Assembly: GCA_947454525.1 (NCBI GenBank)
Contig: CANGJM010000005.1
Span: 62,001 to 126,000, forward strand
DNA length: 64,000 nucleotides
Direction of reading: 5' to 3'
Source of the DNA: Flavobacteriales bacterium
Lineage (GTDB): Bacteria > Bacteroidota > Bacteroidia > Flavobacteriales_D > Crocinitomicaceae
The position numbers and the translations under genes are program-made. Below are positions 8,912-18,625 of this stretch, piece by piece. The notes beneath the pieces are model-generated. The model was not told the origin of the DNA. It searched no databases and worked only from the letters and a program-made list of their open reading frames with translations. How positions within the stretch are numbered: the stretch's first letter is position 1; each line of letters begins with the position of its first letter.

Positions 8912-9454
8912 TTAAAATGGACTAATGAAATCTTTAAACAAAGTTCCTTCTTGGTCTTTTGGTGAAATAAGTGGATTTTCAATTTCCCAGTCAATTTTCA
9001 AGTCGGAATCATTCCACAAAATACAGCCCTCGTGCTCTTTCGAATAGGTGTTTGTGCATTTGTAGGAGAAAATGGTGTCGTCTTCTAAGGACACAAATCC
9101 ATGCGCAAATCCTGGTGGAATCCATAGTTGATTTCGGTCGGTTGTATTCAAAACGATTTTAAAATGTTGGCCGTAACTTGGTGAATTTTTACGAATATCA
9201 ACTGCCACATCTAACACGCTTCCGGTAATGACTTGAACTAATTTCCCTTGGTCAAATGGAGGTGCTTGAAAATGTAATCCACGCAAAACGCCTTTTTTTG
9301 ATTTGGAAAGATTGTCTTGAACAAAAGTTAAATCTGGTATGAATTCTTTGTATGATTCTATGTTAAATGATTCAAGAAAAAAGCCTCTTTCATCACCAAA
9401 CACAGTTGGATAAACGGACACAAGTCCTTTTGGAAATTCGTGTATTGTTTTCAC
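8912..9454 (-). CDS. rfbC: dTDP-4-dehydrorhamnose 3,5-epimerase
   Basis: 180 residues, typical RmlC length, with the cupin motifs GVLRGLHFQ (catalytic His), GSVLDVAVDIRKNSPSYG, IPPGFAHGFVSLED and the catalytic Tyr region FSYKCTNTYS. It catalyses the third step of dTDP-L-rhamnose synthesis for surface polysaccharide. The start is GTG at 9454, because an upstream ATG runs into a stop after two codons. No other rml genes are nearby. It sits directly upstream of uvrA, an unusual pairing that may only reflect compact packing. Confidence 0.93.
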   Translation of the reverse strand: MKTIHEFPKGLVSVYPTVFGDERGFFLESFNIESYKEFIPDLTFVQDNLSKSKKGVLRGLHFQAPPFDQGKLVQVITGSVLDVAVDIRKNSPSYGQHFKIVLNTTDRNQLWIPPGFAHGFVSLEDDTIFSYKCTNTYSKEHEGCILWNDSDLKIDWEIENPLISPKDQEGTLFKDFISPF

Positions 9455-9493
9455 TAGTTCATCTATTTTTTGAATACCCGCAATATTACACTT

Positions 9494-9527
9494 TTTGAGC
9501 GATATCTACGTTATGGCAATATTTTTG
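9494..9527 (+). promoter_or_regulatory. Putative Bacteroidota-type promoter for dacB
   Basis: TTTG at 9494-9497 and TATTTTTG at 9520-9527 (a perfect TANNTTTG), spaced 22 nt apart and ending 32 nt before the dacB ATG at 9560. This arrangement supports the ATG at 9560 over the longer TTG-initiated frame from 9470, which would begin upstream of the promoter. Confidence 0.45.
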
Positions 9528-9559
9528 CATCTTTGTTTTCTCAAATTTTAACATACGAT

Positions 9560-11005
9560 ATGCGCTTTTTGTTCTGCTTGTTTTTTATCCAAATATCATG
9601 GACTCAAGTGAACGTTCAACAAACGGTGAACGCGTTCGTTCAAGATGCGGTTAATCGTCATGCAAAGATTACTTTTCAAGCGATGGATATTGAAACAGGG
9701 CAAGTCATTGCTTCCTACAATGAGAACCAAGCGATTCCTGGAGCCTCCACAACAAAGTTATTTTCAACGGCTACCGCTTTTGAACTCTTGGGAGAGAATT
9801 ACCGCATGAAAACACGTATTTATTGTGATGGATTCATTGATCAGGACAGTGTGCTGCATGGGAATGTTTGGATCAGAGGTGGAGGAGATGTCAGTCTAGG
9901 AAGTAAATTTTTCTCCTTCGAAAATCAGGAGTTAACGTTCTTAAACGCTTGGACCGATTCCTTGAAATCGAAAGGGATCAAGTTTATTGAAGGGTCCCTT
10001 ATCGCAGATGCTTCGGAATTTGGATACGAAGGAACTCCGCCAACTTGGCATTCCGGTGATGTTGGAAATTATTACGGTGCGTTTGCAGGTGGAATTAACT
10101 TTTACGACAATACCGTAAAATTGAAGTTTAACACCGGGAATTCAGGAACCAAAGCTCAATTTGTCGGAATGTTTCCCGAAGTCCCCGGTTTTCAATTAGA
10201 GAATCAAGTGTTGGCTTCCAACATCGGAAGCGATGAGACCATTGTTTACGGCGGCGCCTATGAATTGAATCGAAGTATTAAAGGGACATTGCCGAGTCAC
10301 GCGACAAATTTCATCGTTAAAGGAAGCATGCCGGAACCGGAAAACCAATTGGCCATTGAATGGGAAAAGGTTCTTCTTCAAAATGGAATTCAAGTAGAAG
10401 ATGGAGCAAAAGGTTATCGATTGCATCAGAAAGAACTACATGCCAATACCTATGAGAACAAGTCCTTGCTATTTCAAGTGGAGGGAGAAACGGTAAAGGA
10501 CATTGCCAACTGGACAAATTTGAAAAGTGTCAATGTTTTCGCCGATGGACTCGTGAATGCTTTGGCGTATCAAAAAACGGGTAAGGGAAATTTGACTGTC
10601 GGATTAAACATGATTAAAGAATTTTGGAAAGACACCATCAATTTAGAAGGATTTGAGATTTATGATGGTTGTGGTTTGTCGCGTTCAAATAGTATTTCTG
10701 CTGCTCATTTTTGCCGTTTGTTGAGGTATATGTCCAGTTCGATACATGCCAATTCGTACAAAAACACCTTGCCGATTGCCGGAAAAACAGGAACAGCGAA
10801 ATCCTTGTGTAAAGGAGATATTGGTGAGGGTAGGGTGTTTGCCAAAAGCGGTTCTATGCAAGGGGTGAAGTCCTATGCGGGATACATTGATTCTACTTCC
10901 GGTAAGAAAATTGCTTTTGCTATTACGGTGAATGATTTTTCGTGCACAGGAAATCAGTTGACCATCCGAATGGAGAAAATCTTCAATGCCTTGGCGCAGT
11001 ATTAG
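9560..11005 (+). CDS. dacB: D-alanyl-D-alanine carboxypeptidase/endopeptidase (PBP4 type, DacB)
   Basis: 481 residues from the ATG at 9560. A longer frame begins with TTG at 9470 but would add 30 residues before an evident signal peptide (MRFLFCLFFIQISWTQ). Penicillin-binding motifs are present: the nucleophile block GASTTKLFS (Ser63-x-x-Lys66), a GLSRSN motif near residue 375, and GKTGTAKS (Lys409-Thr-Gly). The protein is periplasmic and trims or cleaves peptidoglycan stem peptides, as in peptidase family S13. It ends in a 4-nt interleaved stop overlap with ddl on the other strand. Confidence 0.93.
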   Translation: MRFLFCLFFIQISWTQVNVQQTVNAFVQDAVNRHAKITFQAMDIETGQVIASYNENQAIPGASTTKLFSTATAFELLGENYRMKTRIYCDGFIDQDSVLHGNVWIRGGGDVSLGSKFFSFENQELTFLNAWTDSLKSKGIKFIEGSLIADASEFGYEGTPPTWHSGDVGNYYGAFAGGINFYDNTVKLKFNTGNSGTKAQFVGMFPEVPGFQLENQVLASNIGSDETIVYGGAYELNRSIKGTLPSHATNFIVKGSMPEPENQLAIEWEKVLLQNGIQVEDGAKGYRLHQKELHANTYENKSLLFQVEGETVKDIANWTNLKSVNVFADGLVNALAYQKTGKGNLTVGLNMIKEFWKDTINLEGFEIYDGCGLSRSNSISAAHFCRLLRYMSSSIHANSYKNTLPIAGKTGTAKSLCKGDIGEGRVFAKSGSMQGVKSYAGYIDSTSGKKIAFAITVNDFSCTGNQLTIRMEKIFNALAQY

Positions 11006-11970
11006 TCCTTAAGTTCAAACTCAACAATCGATTCCCAGAAAGATGTAATGCTGATGCCAGCACTCGCTAACATCTGTGGGACAATACTTGCTGGGGAGAA
11101 TCCAGGAGTTGTGTTGACCTCAATCACATGAGGCTCATCGCCGACAATCATGAAATCGATGCGAGAAATCGATCGCAATTGAAGCAATTGGTAGATTTTT
11201 TTTGCGCGTTCCTGTACCTTGATGGACATTTCATTCGAAATGCGAGCAGGCGTAATTTCTTGTGATTTTCCGTTGTATTTAGCGTCGTAGTCAAAAAACT
11301 CATTTTCCGAAGCAATTTCCGTTAAGGGCAAGGCTTGAATTCCAGTAGTTGTTTGATAAACGCCGCAAGTCACTTCCGTTCCGTCTAAAAAGGATTCCAA
11401 CACGACTGTTTTTCCCTCGTTAAAAGCACTTTTTAAGGCATCGTCGAGTTCAGAAACGTGTTTCACTTTCGAAATCCCATAGCTAGAGCCAGAATCAGAT
11501 GGTTTGACAAAGATGGGAAGTCCGAGTGTGTTGATGATTTCATCCGCAGATTTCTCATGAATATCCGTTAAAAAGATAGATTTGGCTACCGGAATGTCAA
11601 AAGCGCGTAAAAACTGATTGCAGTACCATTTATCAAACGACAGCGAGGAAGCAAGCGGTCCAGCGTTTAAATATGGAATTTCGTGCATGTCCAAAAAGGC
11701 TTGAATCTTCCCGTTTTCACCTGGATTTCCGTGAATGTAAACGAGTCCGACATCAATTTTATGAGGAATTCCTTCATGAGTAAATTGACAGGTGTTTAAA
11801 TCGAACGGTATAGAAGCTCCTTGAAACTCGACTAACCATTGCTCCTTCGAAACGACAATTTTAACGACTTCATGCGTTTTTGGAAAGTTCGCTTGGATCG
11901 TGTTAGCGCTTAAAATGGATATCGCGTATTCCGAAGAAAATCCCCCACAAAATAATCCGATTCGTTTCAT
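11002..11970 (-). CDS. ddl: D-alanine--D-alanine ligase
   Basis: 322 residues, ATP-grasp ligase of normal length. Visible motifs are the N-terminal GGFSSEYAISILSA, VYIHGNPGENGKIQAFLDMHEIPY, LPIFVKPSDSGSSYGISKV and the C-terminal metal-binding block SRIDFMIVGDEPHVIEVNTTPGFSPASIVPQ. It makes D-Ala-D-Ala for peptidoglycan in the cytoplasm. The gene lies tail-to-tail with dacB, whose product hydrolyses peptides made from this dipeptide. Their stop codons interleave in the tetranucleotide TTAG. A weak -7-like box (TACCTTCG, minus strand, 11988-11995) lies 17 nt upstream. Confidence 0.96.
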   Translation of the reverse strand: MKRIGLFCGGFSSEYAISILSANTIQANFPKTHEVVKIVVSKEQWLVEFQGASIPFDLNTCQFTHEGIPHKIDVGLVYIHGNPGENGKIQAFLDMHEIPYLNAGPLASSLSFDKWYCNQFLRAFDIPVAKSIFLTDIHEKSADEIINTLGLPIFVKPSDSGSSYGISKVKHVSELDDALKSAFNEGKTVVLESFLDGTEVTCGVYQTTTGIQALPLTEIASENEFFDYDAKYNGKSQEITPARISNEMSIKVQERAKKIYQLLQLRSISRIDFMIVGDEPHVIEVNTTPGFSPASIVPQMLASAGISITSFWESIVEFELKD

Positions 11971-12089
11971 ATCATTCGTTTAGAAAGCGAAGGTAGTATT
12001 TACTTTTTATCCATAAATGATGCATAATAAAAGTTATTATACTAAGGATTGTTAAAACAGAATTTTGAAAATTCGTACTTTCGCGGACG

Positions 12090-13412
12090 ATGCGTTTCAT
12101 ATACTTTAATTTTATCATTTTCTTGAATTATTCACTGCGCTTGTATTTTAGAAAAATACAACTAGTGAATCCAACAAGAAAGTTTTTCGGAAGTACGATT
12201 TACGTGAGTAATCATGCTTCCGCATTCATGGACCCACTCATTGTTTCCGTGTTACGAAGGCCAATCGTTTTTTTTATGACGAGATCGGATATTTTCACAA
12301 AGTGGAATAAACCATTCTTGTCGAGTTGTCACATGATTCCCATTTACCGTCAACACGATGGAGGGAATGCGGCGGAAAAAAACAAAGCATCTTTTCGAAA
12401 AGCGACGGATATTCTTTCGAGCAACCGAAATTTGTTGATTTTTGGCGAAGGCTTAACCGACGATGTATTTGAAAGGAGATTAAAGCCTATAAAAAAAGGC
12501 GCCTTGAGAATTGGTTTCACGGCACTCGAATCAACGAACTGGGAGAAAAAAATACAGATTGTAGGAATTGGTTGCAATTATACGAATCCGAATGTGATGG
12601 GTAGCGACTTATTGATTGCTGAATCTTCCCCCATTGTGTTAAATGATTACCGCGAACAATACGAGGAGAATCCTTCTAAAACAATCAACGAATTAAATCG
12701 AATATTGGAACTAAAACTGTCAGGTGAGCTCACACACATTGAATTAGATCAAGACTTTGCGTTTCATGAACAGGTGATGAAGTTGAACAGAAAAGGGATG
12801 GATCCACGTTGCTTCGATGCAAATTTGTCGCTTGTTGAACGTTGGAAATACTCCAAAGCCTTGGCTCATTTCTTGAATCAATTTCAAGGGGTTTATCCTG
12901 AAAAACTGAATAACTTGAGACAGGAAGTGTCCAACTATTTCGAATTGCTCAACTCAAAAGGCATGACGGAGGAGCACTTTTATCAAGCTCACCGCAAAAC
13001 CAATGTATGGAATCGCCTTGCATTTGTATTGCTCGCTCCGATTGCTTTGCTTGGATTCGTCCATGCCTACATCCCATACATACTCGTGAAGCGTTTTGTG
13101 GAAAAAACATTCAAAAGAAAAGTCTTTTGGTGTTCGACTAAAATGGTGATGACGATGATATTCATGCAATTGTTCAATTTACCTGTGATCTTTCTTTTAC
13201 CAAAATTTTTCGACCTTCCATTTTGGTCGGCGCTTCTATACTTTATCAGCATCGGATTACAGAGTCTCGTTTGGTATGAATGGCGACGAGCGTTTCACAA
13301 TTGGAAAAGTATAAAGCACTATAAAAAAGTGGATTTATCCGGAGAACTTTGGCAGAAGCGAGAAGAATTAATTTGTCAAATTCAGGAGGACATCCAATTA
13401 AACATTTCTTGA
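12090..13412 (+). CDS. PlsC-like glycerolipid acyltransferase with C-terminal membrane segments
   Basis: 440 residues. The N-terminal third has the acyltransferase signature SNHASAFMDP (the HX5D form of the HX4D motif) and FGEGLTDDVFERRLKPIKKGA in the position of the PEGTRS block. The C-terminal third contains three hydrophobic segments (about residues 310-335, 350-370 and 375-398), and a short hydrophobic stretch lies at the extreme N-terminus. The family acylates glycerol-3-phosphate or lysophosphatidate, but the exact substrate is not evident from sequence. It is larger than a plain PlsC (about 250 residues). A near-consensus -7 box (TACTTTCG, 12076-12083) lies 6 nt before the ATG. Confidence 0.8.
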   Translation: MRFIYFNFIIFLNYSLRLYFRKIQLVNPTRKFFGSTIYVSNHASAFMDPLIVSVLRRPIVFFMTRSDIFTKWNKPFLSSCHMIPIYRQHDGGNAAEKNKASFRKATDILSSNRNLLIFGEGLTDDVFERRLKPIKKGALRIGFTALESTNWEKKIQIVGIGCNYTNPNVMGSDLLIAESSPIVLNDYREQYEENPSKTINELNRILELKLSGELTHIELDQDFAFHEQVMKLNRKGMDPRCFDANLSLVERWKYSKALAHFLNQFQGVYPEKLNNLRQEVSNYFELLNSKGMTEEHFYQAHRKTNVWNRLAFVLLAPIALLGFVHAYIPYILVKRFVEKTFKRKVFWCSTKMVMTMIFMQLFNLPVIFLLPKFFDLPFWSALLYFISIGLQSLVWYEWRRAFHNWKSIKHYKKVDLSGELWQKREELICQIQEDIQLNIS

Positions 13413-13433
13413 ATTAACTTGTTTTAAGATTAA

Positions 13434-14306
13434 ATGGAAAGTACAAACGACCTATCAACGATTCGCATTAAGAAACCCAAATGGCTGCGCGTAAAATTAC
13501 CGACAGGTGAAAATTACCGTACAGTCCGTGGATTAGTGGACGAACATAAGCTTCATACCATTTGCGAAAGTGGCAGTTGTCCAAACATGGGCGAATGTTG
13601 GGGAGAGGGAACAGCAACGTTTATGATCCTCGGAAACATTTGCACCAGATCCTGCGGATTCTGTGCCGTTCAAACGGGAAAACCAGAAGAGGTGGATGAG
13701 TTTGAGCCGGGAAGAGTCGCAAACAGTGTGAAAATCATGGGGGTTAAACATGCGGTTGTAACTTCTGTTGACCGAGACGACTTGAAAGATGGAGGTGCTG
13801 GAATTTGGGCGCAAACCGTTCGTGCAATTCGTCAACAGTCCCCTGGAACTACCTTGGAAACCCTGATTCCTGATTTCGCAGGAAAATGGGAAAACTTACA
13901 GGTGCTAATAGATGTCGCGCCAGAAATCGTTTCTCACAATTTAGAAACTGTTCGTCGTTTAACAAAACAAGTGCGTATTCAAGCAAAGTACGACCGAAGT
14001 TTAGAGGTGCTTTTCCGCTTGAAAAAAGGAGGGATGCGAACGAAATCCGGAGTCATGCTTGGACTCGGTGAAAGCGAGGATGAGGTGATTGAAACCATGC
14101 AAGACTTAAGATCTGTTGGGGTGGATATTTTAACTTTAGGTCAATACCTACAGCCAACTCCAAAACATTTGCCGATTGTCGAATTCATTGAACCTATGCA
14201 ATTTGAGAAATACCGCATCTTAGGCTTGGAAATGGGGTTCAGATTCGTAGAAAGTGGTCCGCTTGTGCGTTCATCGTACCACGCGGAAAAACATTTGTTT
14301 GATTGA
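13434..14306 (+). CDS. lipA: Lipoyl synthase
   Basis: 290 residues, usual length. Both iron-sulfur clusters are visible: the auxiliary cluster ligands Cys44, Cys49 and Cys55 in [12 protein letters not shown], and the radical-SAM ligands Cys70, Cys74 and Cys77 in CTRSCGFC. The C-terminal RSSYHAEK block carries the conserved serine that ligates the auxiliary cluster. The enzyme inserts two sulfur atoms into octanoyl chains on lipoyl domains of 2-oxoacid dehydrogenases. It lies 21 nt after the acyltransferase gene and may share its transcript. Confidence 0.97.
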   Translation: MESTNDLSTIRIKKPKWLRVKLPTGENYRTVRGLVDEHKLHTICESGSCPNMGECWGEGTATFMILGNICTRSCGFCAVQTGKPEEVDEFEPGRVANSVKIMGVKHAVVTSVDRDDLKDGGAGIWAQTVRAIRQQSPGTTLETLIPDFAGKWENLQVLIDVAPEIVSHNLETVRRLTKQVRIQAKYDRSLEVLFRLKKGGMRTKSGVMLGLGESEDEVIETMQDLRSVGVDILTLGQYLQPTPKHLPIVEFIEPMQFEKYRILGLEMGFRFVESGPLVRSSYHAEKHLFD

Positions 14307-14356
14307 TTGAGTGAATTATTGATGTAAATTCAGTTTTAAATTTTTTTTGAAGTTAA

Positions 14357-14392
14357 TTTTGTATTAATTTTAAGGAATATTGCTTATTTTGG
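14357..14392 (+). promoter_or_regulatory. Putative promoter of the T9SS BNR-repeat protein gene
   Basis: TTTTG at 14357-14361 and TATTTTGG at 14385-14392 (one mismatch to TANNTTTG), spaced 23 nt apart and ending 32 nt before the ATG at 14425. The 118-nt gap upstream of this gene is AT-rich and shows nothing else I can name. Confidence 0.3.
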
Positions 14393-14424
14393 CAGTCGTA
14401 TTTAGTAAAGTAAAAAAATAGTCT

Positions 14425-17355
14425 ATGAATAAGAAAGTCTATGTGTTTGGTTCTCTGATGTTTGCGGGGATTTTGTCCGTTGCAGTTGGTGCTTTTATGT
14501 TGTTTCCATCTGAGGGAAAATACAAACAGGAAAGTTTGACATCTTTGCAAGAGAAATCTTCTGATGATGCGATGGCTTGGTTAAGAGCGCGTTACATTGA
14601 CGTGACAACAGGTCAGCCAGTTTCTTCTGAGAAATTAGCTCAAATTGATGGTCAAATCCGTAAAATGAAGAAATCCAAATCCATCGTTTTTGAATCGATG
14701 GGTCCAGATAACATTGGTGGACGCACACGTGCGATTCAACCGGATAGATCGAACATCAACCGTGTATGGGCTGGTGGTGTTTCTGGTGGATTATTCGTTT
14801 CCTTAAACAAAGGAAATACATGGGATCGCGTTGAATCTTATTTTGCAGCGGGAGGAAATCCATTTATTTCATCAATGACACAAACCCCAGACAATACAAT
14901 TTTTGTGGCGACTGGATCGAATAATGAGAGCTGGAATGGAAATGGTGTTTGGTATTCAACAGATTTTGGAACGACTTGGGCTTCTATTCCAGGAACTTCT
15001 AGCTGCACGGAAATTGTTAGTTCCAATGCAGACAATTATGTTTGGATGGCTACTTCAACCGGTTTGAAAAAATGGAAATTAGGTGATACTGCCTTAACGT
15101 CTGTATCCATTGCTGGTGCAAACGGAGGGTGTGCAGCTTTACAAATAGCAAAAGATGGTAACGTTGTCGTTGCCTCATTTGGTGCGAACAAAACATATGT
15201 GTCCACAAATGCAGGTGTTTCTTTCGTTGATAAATCAGGTACAGCGGCAAACGATTTGGTTCCAAATGGAGCTGCTCGTATTGAATACGCTATTTCACCA
15301 ATCAAAAATTCATCGAATCATTACTCCCTTTATGCTGTTAGAACGAATGGCAATTTAATGAGTATGCATGTTTCTCATAACGATGGTGAGACTTGGAGTC
15401 AATTTGTAGGTGCTTCCGCACCACCAAATGAATTCGACATCTACAGAAATCAAGGTACATATAACAGCATCGTTTCAGTGAAGCCAACGGATCCTGAAAT
15501 GATTTTTATTGGAGGTATTGATATTTGGAAATGGAAACAAACAGTTAATAATCCACCTTATGGAGGATTTGAACCAAGTACAATCTGGTATGCTGCACCT
15601 AATTCTCCAAATTATGCGCATGCTGACAATCACGAAATGAAATGGGATGCAAACAACCGTTTATACATTGGTAACGATGGTGGAATTGGTGTTACAAATA
15701 ACTTTGGAGGTACTTGGTATCCATCTAACAGAGGATATAACGTAACTCAATTTTATGGAATTGCTTTTGACAGAACAGGAGCAGTTATGGGTGGTGCTCA
15801 AGACAATGGGACACTTTACAACGACTTTAGTTTGTCAACGCCACAAGAATTTAGAGAAGTTAATGGCGGAGATGGATTTGAATGTGAGATTTCATTCTTC
15901 AATCCTCGTGTAATGTTCTCTACAGTTTATTACAACTCAATCTCTCGTTCAGGAGACAAAGGACAAACATTTTCGTCATTTGTTCCATCTTTACCAGCAT
16001 CTTATGATGCAGCTGGGACAGATGCAAGTCCAAATCACCCGTTCCACTCTGAAATTTTCCTTGCTGAGAACTATGATCTGAATTCACAAGATTCAGTGAC
16101 ATTGATTCCAACTAAAAATTATGCAGCAGGATCGATCATTCGTGTTCCTTCCTTATCTTCTGGGGATTCCATCACGTTTGTCACTCCAACGGCATATTAC
16201 TTTGATGACACCCTAGCTTGGGATCCATCTTTAACAGTTGGTAACGAAAACTTTGGTTTGAATGCTGCAACGGGAGAAACCGTTTCTATGGGAAGTGATA
16301 CCGTAATCTATAACGTAGCTTGGGATACTGTTCGTGTTCAGGATCCGTATCAATCATGGTTCCTTGTTTATGTAAACGCAAACAACGGTGAACTTTGGGG
16401 AACTAGAAATGCATTAAGACTGGCAGTAACCAATGCTCAATGGGTGTGTGTTGCTAGAAATATCGGCGGTGGATTATTTAACTCAGTAGATGTTGAATTT
16501 TCTAAGGACTTGAATCATTGTTATGTGAGTTCAGGAAACGGTGTTTGGAGAATAGATGGATTAGGTTCTGTGTATACAAGTGATCCAAACTTTGTTTCTA
16601 AAGTCGGGTATGTTACTTCAGGAAGTACGACATCAAATCCTACTTTTACAACGGCAACGAAAATTACGTCTACATCTTACGAAGGAATTGCAGTGAATCC
16701 AAGTAATGGAAACGACCTCATTTGTTTCGCTGGATTCGGTGGGGTGAATCGTCGCAGTTTGAATGCCAATGTGACAACGCCAACATTCACGGCATTAACA
16801 GCAATTACTACTCCAGGAGTTGCTTGTTACGATGGAATTATTGACCGTAACAATCCAGATATCATCGTAGTAGGAACATCAAGTGGTGCATTTATTTCAA
16901 CAAATGGTGGTGCTTCTTGGGAGAATTCATCTACAGGATTTGAAGGTACTCCAGTTTATGAAGTACGTCAGTCATGGAGACCTTTTACAGATGGAAATGA
17001 TCGTCCAGGTGAAATCTACTTAGGTACGTTTGGACGTGGAATTTGGAGATCAACAGCATTCCTTGGGATTGATGAAAACGGTTCCACAGGAAGCGTGAAA
17101 TTTGATTCTAAATTAAAAACATACCCGAATCCAACACGTGACAATACAACGGTAACGTTTGAATTGGCAAATGCTGGAATGGTTGAAATTCAAGTTTACT
17201 CAATTACGGGACGTTTGGTTAAATCTATCAGAAAATCGATGGATGAAGGAACAAATGCTCTTCAGATTGAAGGAGATAACCTTGCAAATGGAACATATAT
17301 CGTGAAATTCAATTCAGGTAAACAATCTGAATCAGTGAAATTCATTAAAATGTAA
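14425..17355 (+). CDS. BNR/Asp-box beta-propeller protein with T9SS type A sorting domain
   Basis: 976 residues. An N-terminal signal-like hydrophobic segment (about 5-29) is followed by a long region with repeated Asp-box-like motifs such as SLNKGNTWD, STDFGTTWA, SHNDGETWS and STNGGASWE, as in sortilin/VPS10-like and sialidase-type propellers. The last about 80 residues are a typical T9SS type A C-terminal domain: LKTYPNPTRDNTTVTFEL, YSITGRLVKSI, LANGTYIVKF, ending VKFIKM. The protein should pass through Sec and then the type IX system to the cell surface or medium. Substrate and enzyme activity cannot be assigned, and no glycosidase catalytic triad is obvious to me. The gene is monocistronic with a strong terminator. 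Confidence 0.88.
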   Translation: MNKKVYVFGSLMFAGILSVAVGAFMLFPSEGKYKQESLTSLQEKSSDDAMAWLRARYIDVTTGQPVSSEKLAQIDGQIRKMKKSKSIVFESMGPDNIGGRTRAIQPDRSNINRVWAGGVSGGLFVSLNKGNTWDRVESYFAAGGNPFISSMTQTPDNTIFVATGSNNESWNGNGVWYSTDFGTTWASIPGTSSCTEIVSSNADNYVWMATSTGLKKWKLGDTALTSVSIAGANGGCAALQIAKDGNVVVASFGANKTYVSTNAGVSFVDKSGTAANDLVPNGAARIEYAISPIKNSSNHYSLYAVRTNGNLMSMHVSHNDGETWSQFVGASAPPNEFDIYRNQGTYNSIVSVKPTDPEMIFIGGIDIWKWKQTVNNPPYGGFEPSTIWYAAPNSPNYAHADNHEMKWDANNRLYIGNDGGIGVTNNFGGTWYPSNRGYNVTQFYGIAFDRTGAVMGGAQDNGTLYNDFSLSTPQEFREVNGGDGFECEISFFNPRVMFSTVYYNSISRSGDKGQTFSSFVPSLPASYDAAGTDASPNHPFHSEIFLAENYDLNSQDSVTLIPTKNYAAGSIIRVPSLSSGDSITFVTPTAYYFDDTLAWDPSLTVGNENFGLNAATGETVSMGSDTVIYNVAWDTVRVQDPYQSWFLVYVNANNGELWGTRNALRLAVTNAQWVCVARNIGGGLFNSVDVEFSKDLNHCYVSSGNGVWRIDGLGSVYTSDPNFVSKVGYVTSGSTTSNPTFTTATKITSTSYEGIAVNPSNGNDLICFAGFGGVNRRSLNANVTTPTFTALTAITTPGVACYDGIIDRNNPDIIVVGTSSGAFISTNGGASWENSSTGFEGTPVYEVRQSWRPFTDGNDRPGEIYLGTFGRGIWRSTAFLGIDENGSTGSVKFDSKLKTYPNPTRDNTTVTFELANAGMVEIQVYSITGRLVKSIRKSMDEGTNALQIEGDNLANGTYIVKFNSGKQSESVKFIKM

Positions 17356-17362
17356 TTCCAAA

Positions 17363-17403
17363 CAAAAAAACGAAAGGCGACCTATTGGTCGCCTTTTTTT
17401 TGT
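17363..17403 (+). terminator. Bidirectional rho-independent terminator
   Basis: A perfect 8-bp stem, AGGCGACC / GGTCGCCT (17375-17382 and 17387-17394) with loop TATT, is followed by a run of T on the plus strand and preceded by an A-run broken only by CG. It can therefore work for both the T9SS gene (plus) and the tauE/safE end of the cbb3 locus (minus). Confidence 0.9.
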
Positions 17404-17465
17404 CCAAAATTTTGGTCTTTCTCTGATTGTCATTCCTAAGAAATGGTTAATGAAGAGGATGTTTA

Positions 17466-18203
17466 TTAACGAGAAATTGTACAGGTATCCTTGCAACATT
17501 CAAGTGAAGGTGTTTCATGCGAGCTAGTATCTTCTATATTCATTTTTGGACTAACATATGGAATTCCAAGATTCATGCCCCTAAGGATGGTTAAGGAACC
17601 AATAAACGTTAATACAATAGCGATTACTATTTTTGGAATTCGTATCTGCCATTTGCTGTGTGCAAGCAATGGCATGAAAAACATAGCTGGTAAGGTCCCA
17701 ATTCCGAAAGCAAGCATGGAAAGAACGGATGAAAATAGCGTCCCGCTACCAAGGGCATTTGTCAAGCCAAGGTAAACCATTCCACAAGGTAAAAGTCCAT
17801 TCGCCATTCCGAAGGAGAAGGAACGATAGGCAAGCGGAAGTTCTTTTGATTTTCGAAAAATGAGTTGAATCAATGCGGTCATTTTTTTTGTCCAAAGTCC
17901 AATGATTGGCCATTGTTCAACTTGATTTGACCAAGCCATTCCGATAATCAGTATTCCACTTAGGATGCTGAGCCATTGCATCGTACTAAACACTAACACA
18001 CTGATGCCAAACATGCCGATAATCATTCCTAAAAATCCATAACTGAATAAGCGACCGAAATTGTACTTTAATACACTCAGAATGCTTTTCACTGTACTTG
18101 ATCGATCGATGGGAAGGGCAAATGCCAAAGGACCACACATCCCAATACAATGGAAATTGGAAGCTAAACCAATAAGAAAACCAAAGATTAAAAAGGAGGT
18201 CAT
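17466..18203 (-). CDS. TauE/SafE (UreH-like) membrane protein of the cbb3 locus
   Basis: 245 residues with about six hydrophobic segments and the motifs GLASNFHCIGMCGPLAFALP, FGRLFSYGFLGMIIG and GMANGLLPCGMVYLGL, typical of the sulfite exporter TauE/SafE-like proteins that close cbb3 oxidase clusters in Bacteroidota. The paired Cys (CIGMCGP, LLPCG) and the C-terminal tail with several Cys (LECCKDTCTISR) fit a role in copper or redox handling for oxidase assembly. That role is an inference from context. The start overlaps the ccoH stop as ATGA, suggesting translational coupling. It is the last gene of the operon. Confidence 0.85.
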   Translation of the reverse strand: MTSFLIFGFLIGLASNFHCIGMCGPLAFALPIDRSSTVKSILSVLKYNFGRLFSYGFLGMIIGMFGISVLVFSTMQWLSILSGILIIGMAWSNQVEQWPIIGLWTKKMTALIQLIFRKSKELPLAYRSFSFGMANGLLPCGMVYLGLTNALGSGTLFSSVLSMLAFGIGTLPAMFFMPLLAHSKWQIRIPKIVIAIVLTFIGSLTILRGMNLGIPYVSPKMNIEDTSSHETPSLECCKDTCTISR

Positions 18204-18622
18204 TTATTGTACCATGTAACAACTTGAAAAAAGTCTTGATTCTTGACTTTATAACGCATTTGAATCTCGTAATTTCCCTGTTCAAGTTTTTCGGAAAGGA
18301 GATAGGTACGAAGGTTTTGATTTTTCAATGTGAAATCAGCTTGACCGTGGTTCATTCGGATAAAGGCTAAATCCAGTTTTTGAATGTCTAGTTTAGATGT
18401 ATTTACAAAACAGATGAACTCATTGCGACGGACAACCTGAATTGGGTTTTTATAATCAGCGGCGCGTTGTTGTGCATCAAAGTCCTCGTTAAAAGATTGT
18501 TCTTTGATGTAATAATCCTCACTGATCAACTCTGAATCTTTTGAACTGATGATGACAGCCAACGTAACGATAAACGCAACAAAAGCAATCATAGCAATAA
18601 TAATTCCGTTTCTAAATCTCAT
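18200..18622 (-). CDS. ccoH: FixH/CcoH family cbb3 oxidase assembly protein
   Basis: 140 residues. One N-terminal membrane helix (about 6-27, IIIAMIAFVAFIVTLAVIIS) is followed by the FixH signature EDYYIKEQSFNEDFDAQQRAA and a small beta-rich periplasmic domain. FixH/CcoH proteins are needed for assembly or stability of the cbb3 oxidase in the inner membrane. It lies 3 nt after ccoG and overlaps the tauE/safE gene by 4 nt, consistent with one operon. Confidence 0.9.
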   Translation of the reverse strand: MRFRNGIIIAMIAFVAFIVTLAVIISSKDSELISEDYYIKEQSFNEDFDAQQRAADYKNPIQVVRRNEFICFVNTSKLDIQKLDLAFIRMNHGQADFTLKNQNLRTYLLSEKLEQGNYEIQMRYKVKNQDFFQVVTWYNK

Positions 18623-18625
18623 ATC

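Noticed and set aside
9470..9559. A longer dacB frame starting with TTG at 9470
   Set aside because: It places 30 residues before an evident signal peptide and begins upstream of the likely promoter (9494-9527). The ATG at 9560 is better.
14425..17355. Calling the BNR-repeat protein a glycosyl hydrolase or sialidase
   Set aside because: Only Asp-box repeats are visible, which give a fold and not an activity. I could not identify catalytic residues.
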